Notes: generated from the letters alone by a model not told the origin. A stretch of 64,000 bases of DNA from Burkholderiales bacterium C2 (GCA_005503085.1 SCOI01000010.1:62001-126000), one strand, 5' to 3'; counted from the stretch's first letter, positions 8,692-17,594 are shown. Made by a program: numbers and translations.

Positions 8692-9531
8692 TCACAGCTT
8701 CAACGGCTCCATCACCAGCTTCTCGCCCTCCAGCCGGATCTGCGCCGGCTTGGCGAACACGGTGTCGGGCAACGGGTTCTCGGTGGTGCGGTAGATGCCG
8801 GCGATCGCGATCAGCTCGGCCTCCATGCTGGTGGCGAAGATGCGCGCATCGGTGTTGCCGCGCGCGCCGGCGATGGCCTTGCCGCGAAGCGGCGCATAGA
8901 CATGGATATGGCCGTCGGCGATCACCTCGGCGCCATGGTTGACCAGGGCAAGCACGACCAGATCGCCGCCCTTGGCATAGACCTGCTGACCGGAGCGCAG
9001 CGGCTTGTCGATCACCAGGGTCTTGACCGCATCGCCGGGCACCTCGCGCACCACCTCGTGCACGACCTCGCGCACCACTTCCTGCACCACGGTCTCGACC
9101 CGCGCTTCGGCGCGCGGCGCCACCGGCTCGGGCTCCGGCGCCTCGGCCAGCCCCAGAGCGAGGGCGCGCGCCAGCAGGCCCGGGCCGGCGCCGACCACAG
9201 CCACCGGCTGCATGCGGTACTCGCGCAGCAAGGCCAGCAGGGCGGGCAGATCGATAGGCGGCTCGGCGTCCAGGCTCAGCTGAGCCTGGCCCGGCTCGTT
9301 GCCGGGCTCGGTCTGAGGCAGCTGCGAGAAATCGATCAGCAGCGGGTCATGGTTGAACACCTCGGGCGTGCCGCCCAGGCGCTGGCGCAACTCGGCCGAC
9401 AGCTGCGTCAGATCGCCGGTCTTCAGCACCAGCGTCAGAAGACTCAGTGACGCGCTCTTGAGTTCAAACACCTCATGGGCCCTGGACGCAGGTTTGCCGG
9501 CTTTGTTGTTTCCCTCTAGTGCCTGGACCAT
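8692..9531 (-). CDS. minC: Septum site-determining protein MinC
   Basis: A 279-residue FtsZ polymerisation inhibitor. The N-terminal domain (FELKSASLSLLTLVLKTGDL through LREYRMQPVAVVGAG) binds FtsZ. The C-terminal beta-helix domain (LRSGQQVYAKGGDLVVLALV, GAEVIADGHIHVYAPLRGKA, FATSMEAELIAIAGIYR) dimerises and binds MinD. The two are joined by a linker with repeated EVV units (VVQEVVREVVHEVVREV), predicted helical, which is longer than in enteric MinC. First gene of the leftward min operon; the non-coding repeat array lies upstream. Confidence 0.96.
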   Translation of the reverse strand: MVQALEGNNKAGKPASRAHEVFELKSASLSLLTLVLKTGDLTQLSAELRQRLGGTPEVFNHDPLLIDFSQLPQTEPGNEPGQAQLSLDAEPPIDLPALLALLREYRMQPVAVVGAGPGLLARALALGLAEAPEPEPVAPRAEARVETVVQEVVREVVHEVVREVPGDAVKTLVIDKPLRSGQQVYAKGGDLVVLALVNHGAEVIADGHIHVYAPLRGKAIAGARGNTDARIFATSMEAELIAIAGIYRTTENPLPDTVFAKPAQIRLEGEKLVMEPLKL

Positions 9532-9689
9532 GAGCAGTGGCTTATCTTGTGCAAAGCGGTGATTTTAGCGGGAGGCGAGGCAGGCCTCTTTCGGGGCGCA
9601 CCCGCAGCCTGCTTAAAAAGCAGGCAGAGCAAGAACAAGACTGGCAAATCAAGCACTTAGCCCGGCTATCGAAGCGGTGTTCACAAACT

Positions 9690-9710
9690 TGTCCACATCA
9701 GCGGTGGACA
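9690..9710. repeat. B-motif hairpin 1
   Basis: TGTCCAC (9690-9696), a seven-base loop and GTGGACA (9704-9710) form a perfect seven-base-pair inverted repeat. The same arm and loop lengths recur at 9944-9964. Confidence 0.7.
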
Positions 9711-9943
9711 GAGCACGAGCTATTTCAACATCAGGGCTTGACTTATCCCCAAACAGCCAGCACCTCCCGAGTCGCTGCCGGATGCTGGCACTCATGCTGC
9801 ACTGCATCTGCACGTTTCCCCGAAAGCGCGCTAAGTCATTGATTCATATAGAGCCGTATCGCCTGCTCAAAAAATCGGCAAGCCAAGCGCAAGCGCGGCA
9901 TATCAAGGGTTTAGCGCCGCTGCACCGATGTTCTCCACAAAGT

Positions 9944-9964
9944 TATCCACAGAAGAAGTGGATA
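9944..9964. repeat. B-motif hairpin 2
   Basis: TATCCAC (9944-9950), a seven-base loop and GTGGATA (9958-9964) form a perfect seven-base-pair inverted repeat built on the TTATCCACA box. The arms differ from hairpin 1 at the same position in both arms, a compensatory change. Confidence 0.7.
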
Positions 9965-10435
9965 GCTTCACCAAGCCTTACAAATCAAGACCTTAAGCGT
10001 GATCTTTGATGTCGAGTTGAGCTTCTGGTGCTAACTGGTCAAGTGAAAATCGTCGGCAACGGCGAGTCAGGGCGACGATCTTGCGCCAGGCGCCACTCCA
10101 GACGAACCAGACAAGAAAATTAATCGCCAGGCCTTGACTTATCCCCAATTGTTGCGATTGCGTGACGACCGGATGCCGGCACCATGCCCCCGCCGAAGCG
10201 ATGCCGAAAAGCGGGCCAAGTGCTTGATTTGCATACGATGCTGGGCCGCAGCAATCGACAGCAGCGCCAAGGCAGTACCAGCAAATTCAAGCACTTAGCG
10301 AAAACAGCCCCGCTTGCCCACAAAGTTATCCACATGGCTGACGCGAGCCCGGCAGTACCGGGCAGGATGTGGATCGGCGCTGCGGTTACAGTGGCGACTG
10401 GGCTTGCATGTCGCAAGCCACCGAAGGAGTCGGCC

Positions 10436-10627
10436 TTGGCAACACCCAATTACTCATACGAAAAACGGCAACGCGAGCTGGCAAAGAAACGCAAGAACGA
10501 AGAAAAGCGCCAGCGCAAGCTCAGCGGTGGTGCTCAAGGCGGCCAGGATGAGCCCGATGCGGGCGGCGCCGATGCCCCGGCAGCCCCGGCCGACGGCGAG
10601 GCCGCCGCCGAGCCCAACAAGGGCTGA
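10436..10627 (+). CDS. Small, highly charged conserved-type protein of unknown function
   Basis: A 63-residue product beginning (M)[22 protein letters not shown], with a strongly basic helical N-terminal half and an Ala/Pro/Glu/Asp-rich disordered tail. The start is a TTG at 10436 preceded by a strong AAGGAG ribosome site at 10424-10429, six bases away. No ATG lies in the right place, which makes this easy to miss. The family is not recognised with certainty. The basic helix suggests binding to RNA, DNA or ribosomes, but this is inference only. It follows the repeat array and precedes metG. Confidence 0.7.
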   Translation: MATPNYSYEKRQRELAKKRKNEEKRQRKLSGGAQGGQDEPDAGGADAPAAPADGEAAAEPNKG

Positions 10628-10672
10628 CCTGGTACTGGCCGCAGGCCGCGCCCAGCCGCGCGGCGCCGGCAC

Positions 10673-10679
10673 CTAAAAT
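10673..10679 (+). promoter_or_regulatory. Possible -10 element upstream of metG
   Basis: CTAAAAT in an otherwise very G+C-rich 128-base gap is a plausible sigma-70 -10 element about 75 bases before the metG start. No clear -35 element was found. Confidence 0.3.
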
Positions 10680-10755
10680 CTCGCTCCCGCATGGCGACCG
10701 CCATGCGACGCCGGCCCTGTTTCCCTCTGCCCGTTTTTGCCCGTACTCGCCCGCC

Positions 10756-12801
10756 ATGACCCGCAAGCTCTTCGTCACCACCGCCCTGCCCTACGCGAAC
10801 GCCAACTTCCATATTGGCCACATCATGGAATACACCCAGGCCGATATCTGGGTGCGCTTCCAGCGCATGCGCGGGCAGGAGGTGCATTTCGTCGGTGCGG
10901 ACGACGCCCATGGCGCGCCCATCATGATTGCCGCCGAGAAGGCCGGTAAGACGCCTCAGCAGTTCGTGGCCGACATCGCGGCCGGCCGCAAGACCTATCT
11001 GGACGGCTTCCACATCAGCTTCGACAACTGGCACTCGACCGATGGCCCGGAGAACCACGAACTCTCCAAGGAAATCTACAAGGCCTTGCGTGCCAATGAG
11101 CTGATCTCGGTGAAGACCATCGAGCAGTTCTTCGACCCCGAGAAGTCCATGTTCCTGCCGGACCGCTTCATCAAGGGCGAGTGCCCGAAGTGCGGTGCCA
11201 AGGACCAGTACGGCGATTCCTGCGAGGTCTGCGGCGCGGTCTACACGCCCACCGAGCTGAAGAACCCGTTCTCGGTGCTGACCGGCGCAACGCCGGTGAT
11301 GAAGAGCTCGGAGCACTACTTCTTCAAACTCAGCGATCCGCGCTGCATCGAGTTCCTGGAGCAATGGACCCAGACCCCGGGCCGGCTGCAGAGCGAGGTG
11401 CTGAACAAGATCAAGGAATGGTTCACCAAGGACGACGAGGGCAAGGGCGGCCTGGGTGATTGGGACATCAGCCGCGACGCGCCCTACTTCGGCATCGAGA
11501 TTCCCGATGCGCCGGGCAAGTATTTCTATGTCTGGCTGGACGCGCCGATAGGCTATCTGGCCTCGCTGAAAAACTACTTCGGCAAGCTGGGCCGCGACTT
11601 CGACGCCTTCATGGCCGATGAGTCGGTGGAGCAGATCCATTTCATCGGCAAGGACATCACCTATTTCCACACGCTGTTCTGGCCGGCGATGCTGCATTTC
11701 AGCGGCCGCAAGACCCCGAACCATGTTTACGTGCATGGCTTCCTGACCGTCAACAACGGCGAGAAGATGAGCAAGAGCCGCGGCACCGGCCTGGATCCGC
11801 TGAAGTACCTGAGCTTGGGGCTGAATGCCGAATGGCTGCGCTACTACCTGGCCGCCAAGCTCAACGCCAAGGTCGAGGACGTGGACTTCAATCCCGAGGA
11901 CTTCGTCGCCCGCGTCAACAGCGATCTGGTCGGCAAGTACATCAATATCGCCAGCCGCGCCGCCGGCTTCCTGGCCAAGCGCTTCGATGGGCGGCTGTCG
12001 GCCGACCTGGGCGTCGAGGGCCGCGCGCTGCTGGACACGCTGCGCGCCCATGCCGACACCATCGCCGAGCTCTACGAGGAGCGCGAGCTCGGCAAGGCGC
12101 TGCGCGAGATCATGCTGCTGGCCGACAAGGTCAACGAGTATGTGGACCAGAACAAGCCCTGGGAGCTGGCCAAGAAGGAAGGCGCCGACGCGGTGCTGCA
12201 GGATGTCTGCAGCGTCTGCATCGAAGCCTTCCGCCTGCTGACCATCTATCTGAAGCCGGTGCTGCCGGCGCTGGCAGCCAAGGTCGAAACCTTCCTGAAG
12301 GTCGAGCCGATGCAGTTCGCCGACAGCGCCCGCGCGCTCGGTGCCCACCAGATCGGCGTTTACGAACACCTGATGCAGCGTGTCGACCCCAAGCTGCTGG
12401 AAGCCCTGTTCGAGCCCCCCGCCGCACCGAAGGTCGTGCCCGGCGGTGAAGACCTGGCCCCCGAGATCAAGATCGACGATTTCACCAAGGTCGATCTGCG
12501 CATCGCCAAAATCGTCAAGGCCGAGCATGTCGAGGGTTCGGACAAGCTCTTGCGCCTGACGCTGGATGTCGGCGAGGGCCGCCTGCGCAATGTCTTCTCC
12601 GGCATCAAGAGCGCTTACAAGCCGGAAGATCTCGAAGGCAAGCTGACCGTGATGGTCGCCAACCTGGCCCCGCGCAAGATGAAGTTCGGCATCAGCGAAG
12701 GCATGGTGCTGGCCGCCAGCCACGCCGACGAAAAGACCAATCCCGGCATCTTTGTGCTGGAGCCCTTCCCGGGCGCCCAACCCGGCATGCGGGTGCGCTG
12801 A
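10756..12801 (+). CDS. metG: Methionyl-tRNA synthetase
   Basis: A 681-residue enzyme that charges tRNA-Met. The class I signature HIGH-type sequence is FHIGH (His19-His22) and KMSKS is at residues 337-341 ([11 protein letters not shown]). The connective peptide carries a zinc knuckle from about residue 143 (CPKCG, then CEVCG). The anticodon-binding helical domain is followed by a C-terminal tRNA-binding/dimerisation domain ([34 protein letters not shown]). This is the long E. coli-type form. Start is the first ATG, giving [22 protein letters not shown]. Confidence 0.98.
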   Translation: MTRKLFVTTALPYANANFHIGHIMEYTQADIWVRFQRMRGQEVHFVGADDAHGAPIMIAAEKAGKTPQQFVADIAAGRKTYLDGFHISFDNWHSTDGPENHELSKEIYKALRANELISVKTIEQFFDPEKSMFLPDRFIKGECPKCGAKDQYGDSCEVCGAVYTPTELKNPFSVLTGATPVMKSSEHYFFKLSDPRCIEFLEQWTQTPGRLQSEVLNKIKEWFTKDDEGKGGLGDWDISRDAPYFGIEIPDAPGKYFYVWLDAPIGYLASLKNYFGKLGRDFDAFMADESVEQIHFIGKDITYFHTLFWPAMLHFSGRKTPNHVYVHGFLTVNNGEKMSKSRGTGLDPLKYLSLGLNAEWLRYYLAAKLNAKVEDVDFNPEDFVARVNSDLVGKYINIASRAAGFLAKRFDGRLSADLGVEGRALLDTLRAHADTIAELYEERELGKALREIMLLADKVNEYVDQNKPWELAKKEGADAVLQDVCSVCIEAFRLLTIYLKPVLPALAAKVETFLKVEPMQFADSARALGAHQIGVYEHLMQRVDPKLLEALFEPPAAPKVVPGGEDLAPEIKIDDFTKVDLRIAKIVKAEHVEGSDKLLRLTLDVGEGRLRNVFSGIKSAYKPEDLEGKLTVMVANLAPRKMKFGISEGMVLAASHADEKTNPGIFVLEPFPGAQPGMRVR

Positions 12802-12825
12802 ACCACGGGCGGCCGACATCACACG

Positions 12826-14490
12826 ATGCCGCCGCTGCACCGCTTTCACCCGCGCGCACTGAGCGCGCTGCGCGGCTACAGCCGCCAGCGCTTGATCGCC
12901 GACCTCGGCGCCGGCGTCACGGTGGGCATCGTCGCGCTGCCGCTGGCCATTGCCTTCGCGATCGCCTCGGGCGTCAAGCCCGAGCAGGGCCTGGTCACCG
13001 CCATCATCGCGGGCTTTCTGATCTCGGCCCTGGGCGGCTCGAATGTACAGATTGGCGGGCCGGCCGGCGCCTTCATCGTGATCGTCTACGGCATCGTGCA
13101 GCGCTACGGCCTGGCCAATCTGCTGATCGCCACCGTGCTGGCCGGCGGCCTGCTGGTGCTGATGGGCCTGCTGCGCCTGGGCGTCTTGGTGCGCTACATC
13201 CCGGTGTCCATCGTGATCGGCTTCACCAACGGCATTGCGGTGCTGATCGCGCTGTCGCAGCTGAAGGATCTGCTGGGCCTGGACATCGCGCAGATGCCGG
13301 CCGACTTCTTCGGCCAGCTCGCCGCGCTGAGCCGCCATCTGCACAGCGTCAACCCCTGGGCCCTGCTGCTGGGCCTGGGCTGCATGGGCGTGGTGCTGCT
13401 GTGGCCCAAGACCTACCAGATGCAGCGCGGCCATGGCCCCTGGCGCCAGCGCACACACCGGCTGATGGCCCAGCTGCCGGGCACGGTGATCGCGCTGGTC
13501 GGCGCGACGCTGCTGGCCCAGGGCCTGAGCCTGCCGCTGGAGACCATAGGCAGCCGCTTTGGCGGCATCCCGCAAAGCCTGCCCGGCTTTGCCCTGCCCG
13601 AGTTCAGCTGGAGCAGTGCCAAGCAGCTCTTTATCCCCACCGTGACGATCGCCCTGCTCGGCGCGATCGAGTCGCTGCTGTGCGCCCGGGTGGCCGACAA
13701 TATGACCGCATTGCCCCGCCACGACCCGAACCAGGAGCTGATGGCCCAGGGTGTGGCCAATATGGTCGTGCCCTTTTTCGGCGGCATCCCGGCCACCGGC
13801 ACGATCGCCCGCACCGTCACCAATGTGCGCGCCGGCGGCAACAGCCCGGTCTCCGGCATGGTGCACGCTGCCACCCTGCTGCTGATCGTGCTGCTGGCCG
13901 CGCCGCTGGCCGAGTACGTGCCGCTGGCGGCGCTGGCCGGCATCCTGCTGGTGGTGGCCTGGAATATGGGCGAGTGGCATGAGTTCGCGCGGCTGCGCCG
14001 CTTCAGCCTGCCCTACCGCACCATCCTGCTCGGCACCTTTGTGCTGACCGTGGTGTTCGATCTGACGGTGGCGGTCGAGGTCGGCCTGGTGCTGGCCTGC
14101 CTGTTCTTCATCTACCGGATGAGCACGCTGTTTCGCGTCGAGCCACTGCCCAGCGAGATCGCCGGCACCCAGCTGATGCGGGTCTATGGCGCGCTGTTCT
14201 TCGGCGCGGTCGGCAAGGTCGAGGGCCTGGCAGACACCCTGCCGGCCGGCTGTCACACCCTGGTGCTGGACCTGCATCAGCTGATCTCGATCGACACCTC
14301 GGGGCTGGACGCGCTGGTCCAGCTGCAGCGCACACTGGCGCGGCAGGGCCAGCGCCTGGTGCTGTGCGGCCTCAACGAGCAGCCGGCCAGCCTGATTGCG
14401 CGCGGCGGGCTGGCCGAGGCGCTGGGGCCGGACGGCATTCATGCCGATTTGACCGCCTGGCACGGCGCCTGCCGGCAAGCAGGCCTGTAA
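12826..14490 (+). CDS. SulP family anion transporter with STAS domain
   Basis: A 554-residue inner-membrane transporter for sulfate, bicarbonate or a similar anion. The N-terminal LSALRGYSRQRLIADLGAGVTVGIVALPLAIA is the SulP entry signature. About 10-12 hydrophobic segments follow, with IGGPAGAFIVIVYGIV and the NMVVPFFGGIPATGTIARTVTNVRAGG stretch typical of the family. The C-terminal STAS domain runs from about residue 435, with DLHQLISIDTSGLDALVQL. It lies 24 bases after metG and may be co-transcribed. The substrate is not determined by sequence. Confidence 0.92.
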   Translation: MPPLHRFHPRALSALRGYSRQRLIADLGAGVTVGIVALPLAIAFAIASGVKPEQGLVTAIIAGFLISALGGSNVQIGGPAGAFIVIVYGIVQRYGLANLLIATVLAGGLLVLMGLLRLGVLVRYIPVSIVIGFTNGIAVLIALSQLKDLLGLDIAQMPADFFGQLAALSRHLHSVNPWALLLGLGCMGVVLLWPKTYQMQRGHGPWRQRTHRLMAQLPGTVIALVGATLLAQGLSLPLETIGSRFGGIPQSLPGFALPEFSWSSAKQLFIPTVTIALLGAIESLLCARVADNMTALPRHDPNQELMAQGVANMVVPFFGGIPATGTIARTVTNVRAGGNSPVSGMVHAATLLLIVLLAAPLAEYVPLAALAGILLVVAWNMGEWHEFARLRRFSLPYRTILLGTFVLTVVFDLTVAVEVGLVLACLFFIYRMSTLFRVEPLPSEIAGTQLMRVYGALFFGAVGKVEGLADTLPAGCHTLVLDLHQLISIDTSGLDALVQLQRTLARQGQRLVLCGLNEQPASLIARGGLAEALGPDGIHADLTAWHGACRQAGL

Positions 14491-14523
14491 AATCACCTTT
14501 TTTGCAGCCGATTGCGCCCCGCC

Positions 14524-14727
14524 ATGCCCCTGTTCTGGAAGCCTTACAAGTCCGAAGTCAGCAGCTTCATCGATGAGCTGAAGGCCAAGAAGCCGACGCT
14601 GGAACAAGAACAGCGCGCCGGCCGTGCCCTGCTGTGGGACAAGCCGGTAGACCGTCAGGCCCAGGCCGATTTCCGCGCCGCCAAGATCGCTCAGCAGCCT
14701 TACGTCTACCAGACCAAGGGCGACTGA
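14524..14727 (+). CDS. DUF3460 family protein
   Basis: A 67-residue protein of the DUF3460 family, seen mainly in Burkholderiales: KPYKSEVSSFIDEL, EQEQRAGRALLWDKP, and AQQPYVYQ at the C-terminus. Function unknown. It lies directly before scpA, an arrangement common in this order. TGTAAAAT overlapping the stop of the SulP gene is a plausible -10 element, so the DUF3460-scpA unit may have its own promoter. Confidence 0.88.
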   Translation: MPLFWKPYKSEVSSFIDELKAKKPTLEQEQRAGRALLWDKPVDRQAQADFRAAKIAQQPYVYQTKGD

Positions 14728-14753
14728 AAACCCGCCCGTCCAGGAGCGCCGGC

Positions 14754-15647
14754 TTGAGCGACACGCCGCTGCCCCCCCTGCCGGCCGAGCCGGCCGCCGC
14801 CGCGCCGCCGCTGACGGTGGACGGCGTCGCTGTGGCCCGCCTCTACGGCGAGCCGTTGTTCCAGATGCCGCTGGACCTCTACATCCCGCCGGATGCGCTG
14901 GAGGTCTTTCTGGAGGCCTTCCAGGGGCCGCTGGACCTGTTGCTCTACCTGATCAGGCGGCAGAACTTCAACATCCTCGACATCCCGCTGGCCGATGTGA
15001 CGCGCCAGTACCTCAGCTATGTCGACCAGCTGCGCAAGAGCAATCTGGAGCTGGCCAGCGAATACCTGCTGATGGCGGCGATGCTGATCGAGATCAAGTC
15101 GCGCATGCTCCTGCCGCCCAAGAAGACCGAGGACGGCGCCGAGCCCGAAGACCCGCGCGCCGAACTGGTGCGGCGCCTGCTGGAGTACGAGCGCATCAAG
15201 CTGGCCGCCGCCCAGCTGGACGCGCTGCCGGTGCTGGGGCGCGACTTTCTGCGTGCGCAGGTGCATATCGAACAGTCGCTGCAGCCGCGCTTTCCCGATG
15301 TCGAGGCCAATGATCTGCGCGAGGCCTGGCTGGACATCCTCAAGCGCGCCAAGCTGAACCAGCATCACCGCATCACCCGCGAACAGCTGTCCGTGCGCGA
15401 ACATATGAGCATCGTGCTGCGCCGGCTGCAGGGCCAGCGCTTCGTCGAGTTCGAGCAGCTGTTCGAAGTCAGCCGCGGGCCGCAGGTGCTGGTCGTGACC
15501 TTTATCGCGCTGCTGGAACTGGCGCGCGAGCGCCTGCTGGAGATCACGCAAGCCGAGGCCTTCGCGCCTATCTATGTGCGCCTGGCCTACTCACCGAGTG
15601 TGGCCGAACCGCTGCCCGAGCCGCTGTTCGAGACCGATCAGGCCTGA
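14754..15647 (+). CDS. scpA: Segregation and condensation protein A (ScpA kleisin)
   Basis: A 297-residue kleisin subunit that bridges SMC heads in chromosome compaction. The N-terminal SMC-binding domain contains AFQGPLDLLLYLIRRQNFNI and IPLADVTRQYLSYVD, followed by LELASEYLLMAAMLIEIKSRMLLP. The C-terminal winged-helix region ends near LLELARERLLEITQAEAFAPIYVRL. Start is TTG at 14754, preceded by AGGAGCG at 14742-14748; no suitable ATG exists nearby. scpB is not in the window. The last ten bases overlap the convergent response-regulator gene. Confidence 0.93.
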   Translation: MSDTPLPPLPAEPAAAAPPLTVDGVAVARLYGEPLFQMPLDLYIPPDALEVFLEAFQGPLDLLLYLIRRQNFNILDIPLADVTRQYLSYVDQLRKSNLELASEYLLMAAMLIEIKSRMLLPPKKTEDGAEPEDPRAELVRRLLEYERIKLAAAQLDALPVLGRDFLRAQVHIEQSLQPRFPDVEANDLREAWLDILKRAKLNQHHRITREQLSVREHMSIVLRRLQGQRFVEFEQLFEVSRGPQVLVVTFIALLELARERLLEITQAEAFAPIYVRLAYSPSVAEPLPEPLFETDQA

Positions 15648-16372
15648 GCGGCGCGCCAGGTTGAAAAGTGCGCCTCGGGCTGGCGCTGCATCATCTGCCC
15701 CACCGCCAGCACAGCCTGGGTGCGTGAGCTGACCCCCAAGGCCTTCAGCACGGCGGCCACATGGTCCTTGATCGTTTCGACCGAGACGCCCAGCTCGCGG
15801 GCGATGATTTTGTTGGGCTTGCCTTGCAGCAGCAGGGCCAGCACATCGGTCTGGCGCGGCGTCAGCGACAGGCCTTCGAGCCCGCCGGTGGTCTGGTAGG
15901 CCGACTCGCTGGCGGCCTGCTGGATCTGCTGCATACGCTGCTGGGCCGGCGCCGGCTCGGCAGCGGACGACACCTCATTGCCCAGGCTCATCGGCGGCAC
16001 ATAGATGCCACCCGACATCACCAGACGCAGCGCCTGCGACAGCATCTCGGTGCTGCTGCGCTTGGGCACAAAACCCATCGCGCCCTGGTCGATCGAACGG
16101 ATCACATCGCTGGCACGGTCCGAGGCCGAGATCACCACCACCGGCAGAGCCGGGTAGGCGGCGCGGAATTCCTCCAGCAGATCGAAGCCGCTGGCATCGC
16201 CCAGTTGCAGGTCCAGCAGCACCAGATCGAAATCGTCCTGCTGCTTCAGCGTCGACCGGGCAGCGGCGGCGCTGTCGGCGCCGACCACCTGGACATCGTC
16301 ACCCAGGCCTTCGATGACGGTCTGCAGGGCCGACAGGATCAGCGGGTGATCATCAATGAGCAGTACTTTCAT
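15638..16372 (-). CDS. LuxR/NarL-family response regulator
   Basis: A 244-residue transcription factor. The receiver domain (MKVLLIDDHPLILSAL, phosphoacceptor Asp in DLVLLDLQLGD, VVISASD, FVPKRSS) is followed by an unusually Gln/Ala-rich linker of roughly 45 residues (PAPAQQRMQQIQQAASESAYQ). A LuxR helix-turn-helix (LTPRQTDVLALLLQGKPNKIIARELGVSVETIKDHV) completes it. No cognate kinase is adjacent. The ATG at 16372 was chosen since it starts the receiver fold exactly; upstream in-frame codons add non-conserved residues. It overlaps scpA by ten bases tail-to-tail. Confidence 0.92.
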   Translation of the reverse strand: MKVLLIDDHPLILSALQTVIEGLGDDVQVVGADSAAAARSTLKQQDDFDLVLLDLQLGDASGFDLLEEFRAAYPALPVVVISASDRASDVIRSIDQGAMGFVPKRSSTEMLSQALRLVMSGGIYVPPMSLGNEVSSAAEPAPAQQRMQQIQQAASESAYQTTGGLEGLSLTPRQTDVLALLLQGKPNKIIARELGVSVETIKDHVAAVLKALGVSSRTQAVLAVGQMMQRQPEAHFSTWRAAQA

Positions 16373-16511
16373 GCTCGGCCCCTTCATCAAAATTAGCGAA
16401 ATGCTTAGCGGTATGCATGGTGTTGGGGCTGGATCATAGGCAAGTGCCCCGGGCTTGGGCACAACCCTCATGGGGGATATCGCGGCTGCACCAGTTCGCA
16501 ATGCGGACAAA

Positions 16512-16964
16512 TCAACGATAGCGTCGCGTCAGCGACTCGGCCACGCAGACCGGCTTGGCCAGTCCCTCGCCCTCGACGCTGACCTGCACCGCCAGTTGGG
16601 CCCCGCCCTCGATGGGTTCGTAGGACAGCAGCGTGAAACGCGCTCGCAAGCGGCTGCCCACCGGCACCGGCGCCGGAAAGCGCACCTTGTTGAGACCGTA
16701 GTTGATGCCCATGCGGCTGTCCGCCACCCGAAAACCGCTGTCGAAAAAGGCAGGCAGCAGGCTCAGCGTCAGGAAACCATGGGCAATGGTCGTGCCGAAC
16801 GGCCCGGCCGCCGCCCGGGCGGGGTCGGTATGTATCCATTGCTGATCGTCGGTGGCATCGGCAAAGCGCTGGATGCGGGCCTGGTCGACCTCGATCCAGT
16901 CGCTCAGGCCGATTTCCTGCCCCTGCAAGCCGGCCAGATCGGCCAGGCGTTCGAAAGTCCGCAT
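16512..16964 (-). CDS. MaoC-like (R)-specific enoyl-CoA hydratase
   Basis: A 150-residue hot-dog-fold dehydratase. The catalytic hydratase-2 motif is seen as ATDDQQWIHTDPARAAAGPFG followed by TIAHGFLTLSLLP, with the Asp/His pair in place. GINYGLNKVRFPAPVPVGSRL is also family-typical. Such enzymes hydrate enoyl-CoA in fatty-acid oxidation or supply monomers for polyhydroxyalkanoate. It begins three bases after the stop of the ParA-like gene, so the two are one transcript, though no functional link is evident. The 139 bases between its stop and the next gene show nothing notable. Confidence 0.9.
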   Translation of the reverse strand: MRTFERLADLAGLQGQEIGLSDWIEVDQARIQRFADATDDQQWIHTDPARAAAGPFGTTIAHGFLTLSLLPAFFDSGFRVADSRMGINYGLNKVRFPAPVPVGSRLRARFTLLSYEPIEGGAQLAVQVSVEGEGLAKPVCVAESLTRRYR

Positions 16965-16967
16965 CGT

Positions 16968-17594
16968 CTAGTGGTCCAGCCAGTCTCCCAGCGCCTGCCA
17001 TTGCGCCAGATCGCGCTCGACCCGGCCGGGAGCGACGTCCCACAGGGTCAGACCGCGGGCCGCCAGTTGCACATAGTTCTGGGTGTCGCGCAGCATGCCC
17101 AGCACCGGCAGCGCCAGCCCCTGCACAAACTGCTGCAGTTGCTGGGCCGACAGCGTGCCTTCACGCGCGCGCATGCCCACCAAGGCGAGCTGCGGGCTCT
17201 TGCCGCCCGACTGCGCCCGCAGATCTTGCAGGGTCTGCAGGAATCCGTATGTCGCCTGGATGTCAAAAAGACTGGGTTGCAGCGGAATCAGCAGCTTGTC
17301 GGCCAAAGCGTAGAGCGAAGCGAGCTTCTTACCATGCAGGCCGGCCGGCGTGTCCAGCACCACATGGCTGATACCCTTGGGCGGCTTCAGCACGCCCTTC
17401 ACGTCGACATCCCAGCTCTGGATGAGCGGCAGCTGCGCCGCCCGCAAGGCCAGCCACTGGCGTGCCGACTGCTGGCTGTCGACATCGCCCAGCATCACCG
17501 CATGCCCTTGGCGGGCGTAGTAGCCGGCAATATTGCTGGCCAGCGTGCTTTTTCCAACGCCGCCCTTGGGGTTGGCGACCAGGATCACGGGCAT
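16968..17594 (-). CDS. ParA/MinD-like P-loop ATPase
   Basis: A 208-residue ATPase of the ParA/Soj class. The deviant Walker A is ANPKGGVGKSTLASNIAGYY, with GDVDSQQSARQWL and VVLDTPAGLHGKK following. The protein is short and has no N-terminal DNA-binding domain and no adjacent parB, so it is an orphan ParA rather than the main chromosome-segregation ATPase. Such proteins can position protein complexes at poles or on the nucleoid. The ATG at 17594 opens directly with MPVILVANPKGG. Confidence 0.88.
   Translation of the reverse strand: MPVILVANPKGGVGKSTLASNIAGYYARQGHAVMLGDVDSQQSARQWLALRAAQLPLIQSWDVDVKGVLKPPKGISHVVLDTPAGLHGKKLASLYALADKLLIPLQPSLFDIQATYGFLQTLQDLRAQSGGKSPQLALVGMRAREGTLSAQQLQQFVQGLALPVLGMLRDTQNYVQLAARGLTLWDVAPGRVERDLAQWQALGDWLDH

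Larger units (their letters stand above)
9646..10334. repeat. Diverged repeat array with DnaA-box-like motifs in a 904-base gene-free stretch
   Basis: The stretch 9532-10435 holds no credible gene and is clearly less G+C-rich than its surroundings. It contains A motifs (AAATCAAGCACTT-like) at 9646, 9900, 9982 and 10284, and inverted at 9833 and 10218. B motifs are TTGTCCACA at 9689 and TTATCCACA at 9943 and 10326. B2 motifs (CTTGACTTATCCCCA) end at 9751 and 10147. Three A-B pairs have gaps of 30, 30 and 29 bases. The order B2, inverted A, A, B occurs twice about 390 bases apart, with shared sequence between B2 and inverted A (CCGGATGC then GGCAC). TTATCCACA equals the DnaA-box consensus known from E. 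coli. The function is unknown. Confidence 0.75.

Noticed and set aside
9532-10435. The DnaA-box cluster as the chromosomal origin oriC
   Set aside because: No dnaA, dnaN, rpmH, parA-parB or other usual origin neighbours are present, and no clear unwinding element of A+T repeats was found. Only GC-skew and whole-genome context could decide, so it is reported as a repeat array and not as an origin.
10534-14607. A very long open frame (over 1,300 codons) on the minus strand opposite metG and the SulP gene
   Set aside because: It is a by-product of high G+C codon bias: the translation is rich in Gln, Ala, His and Arg without any domain, and the plus-strand genes have unmistakable motifs.
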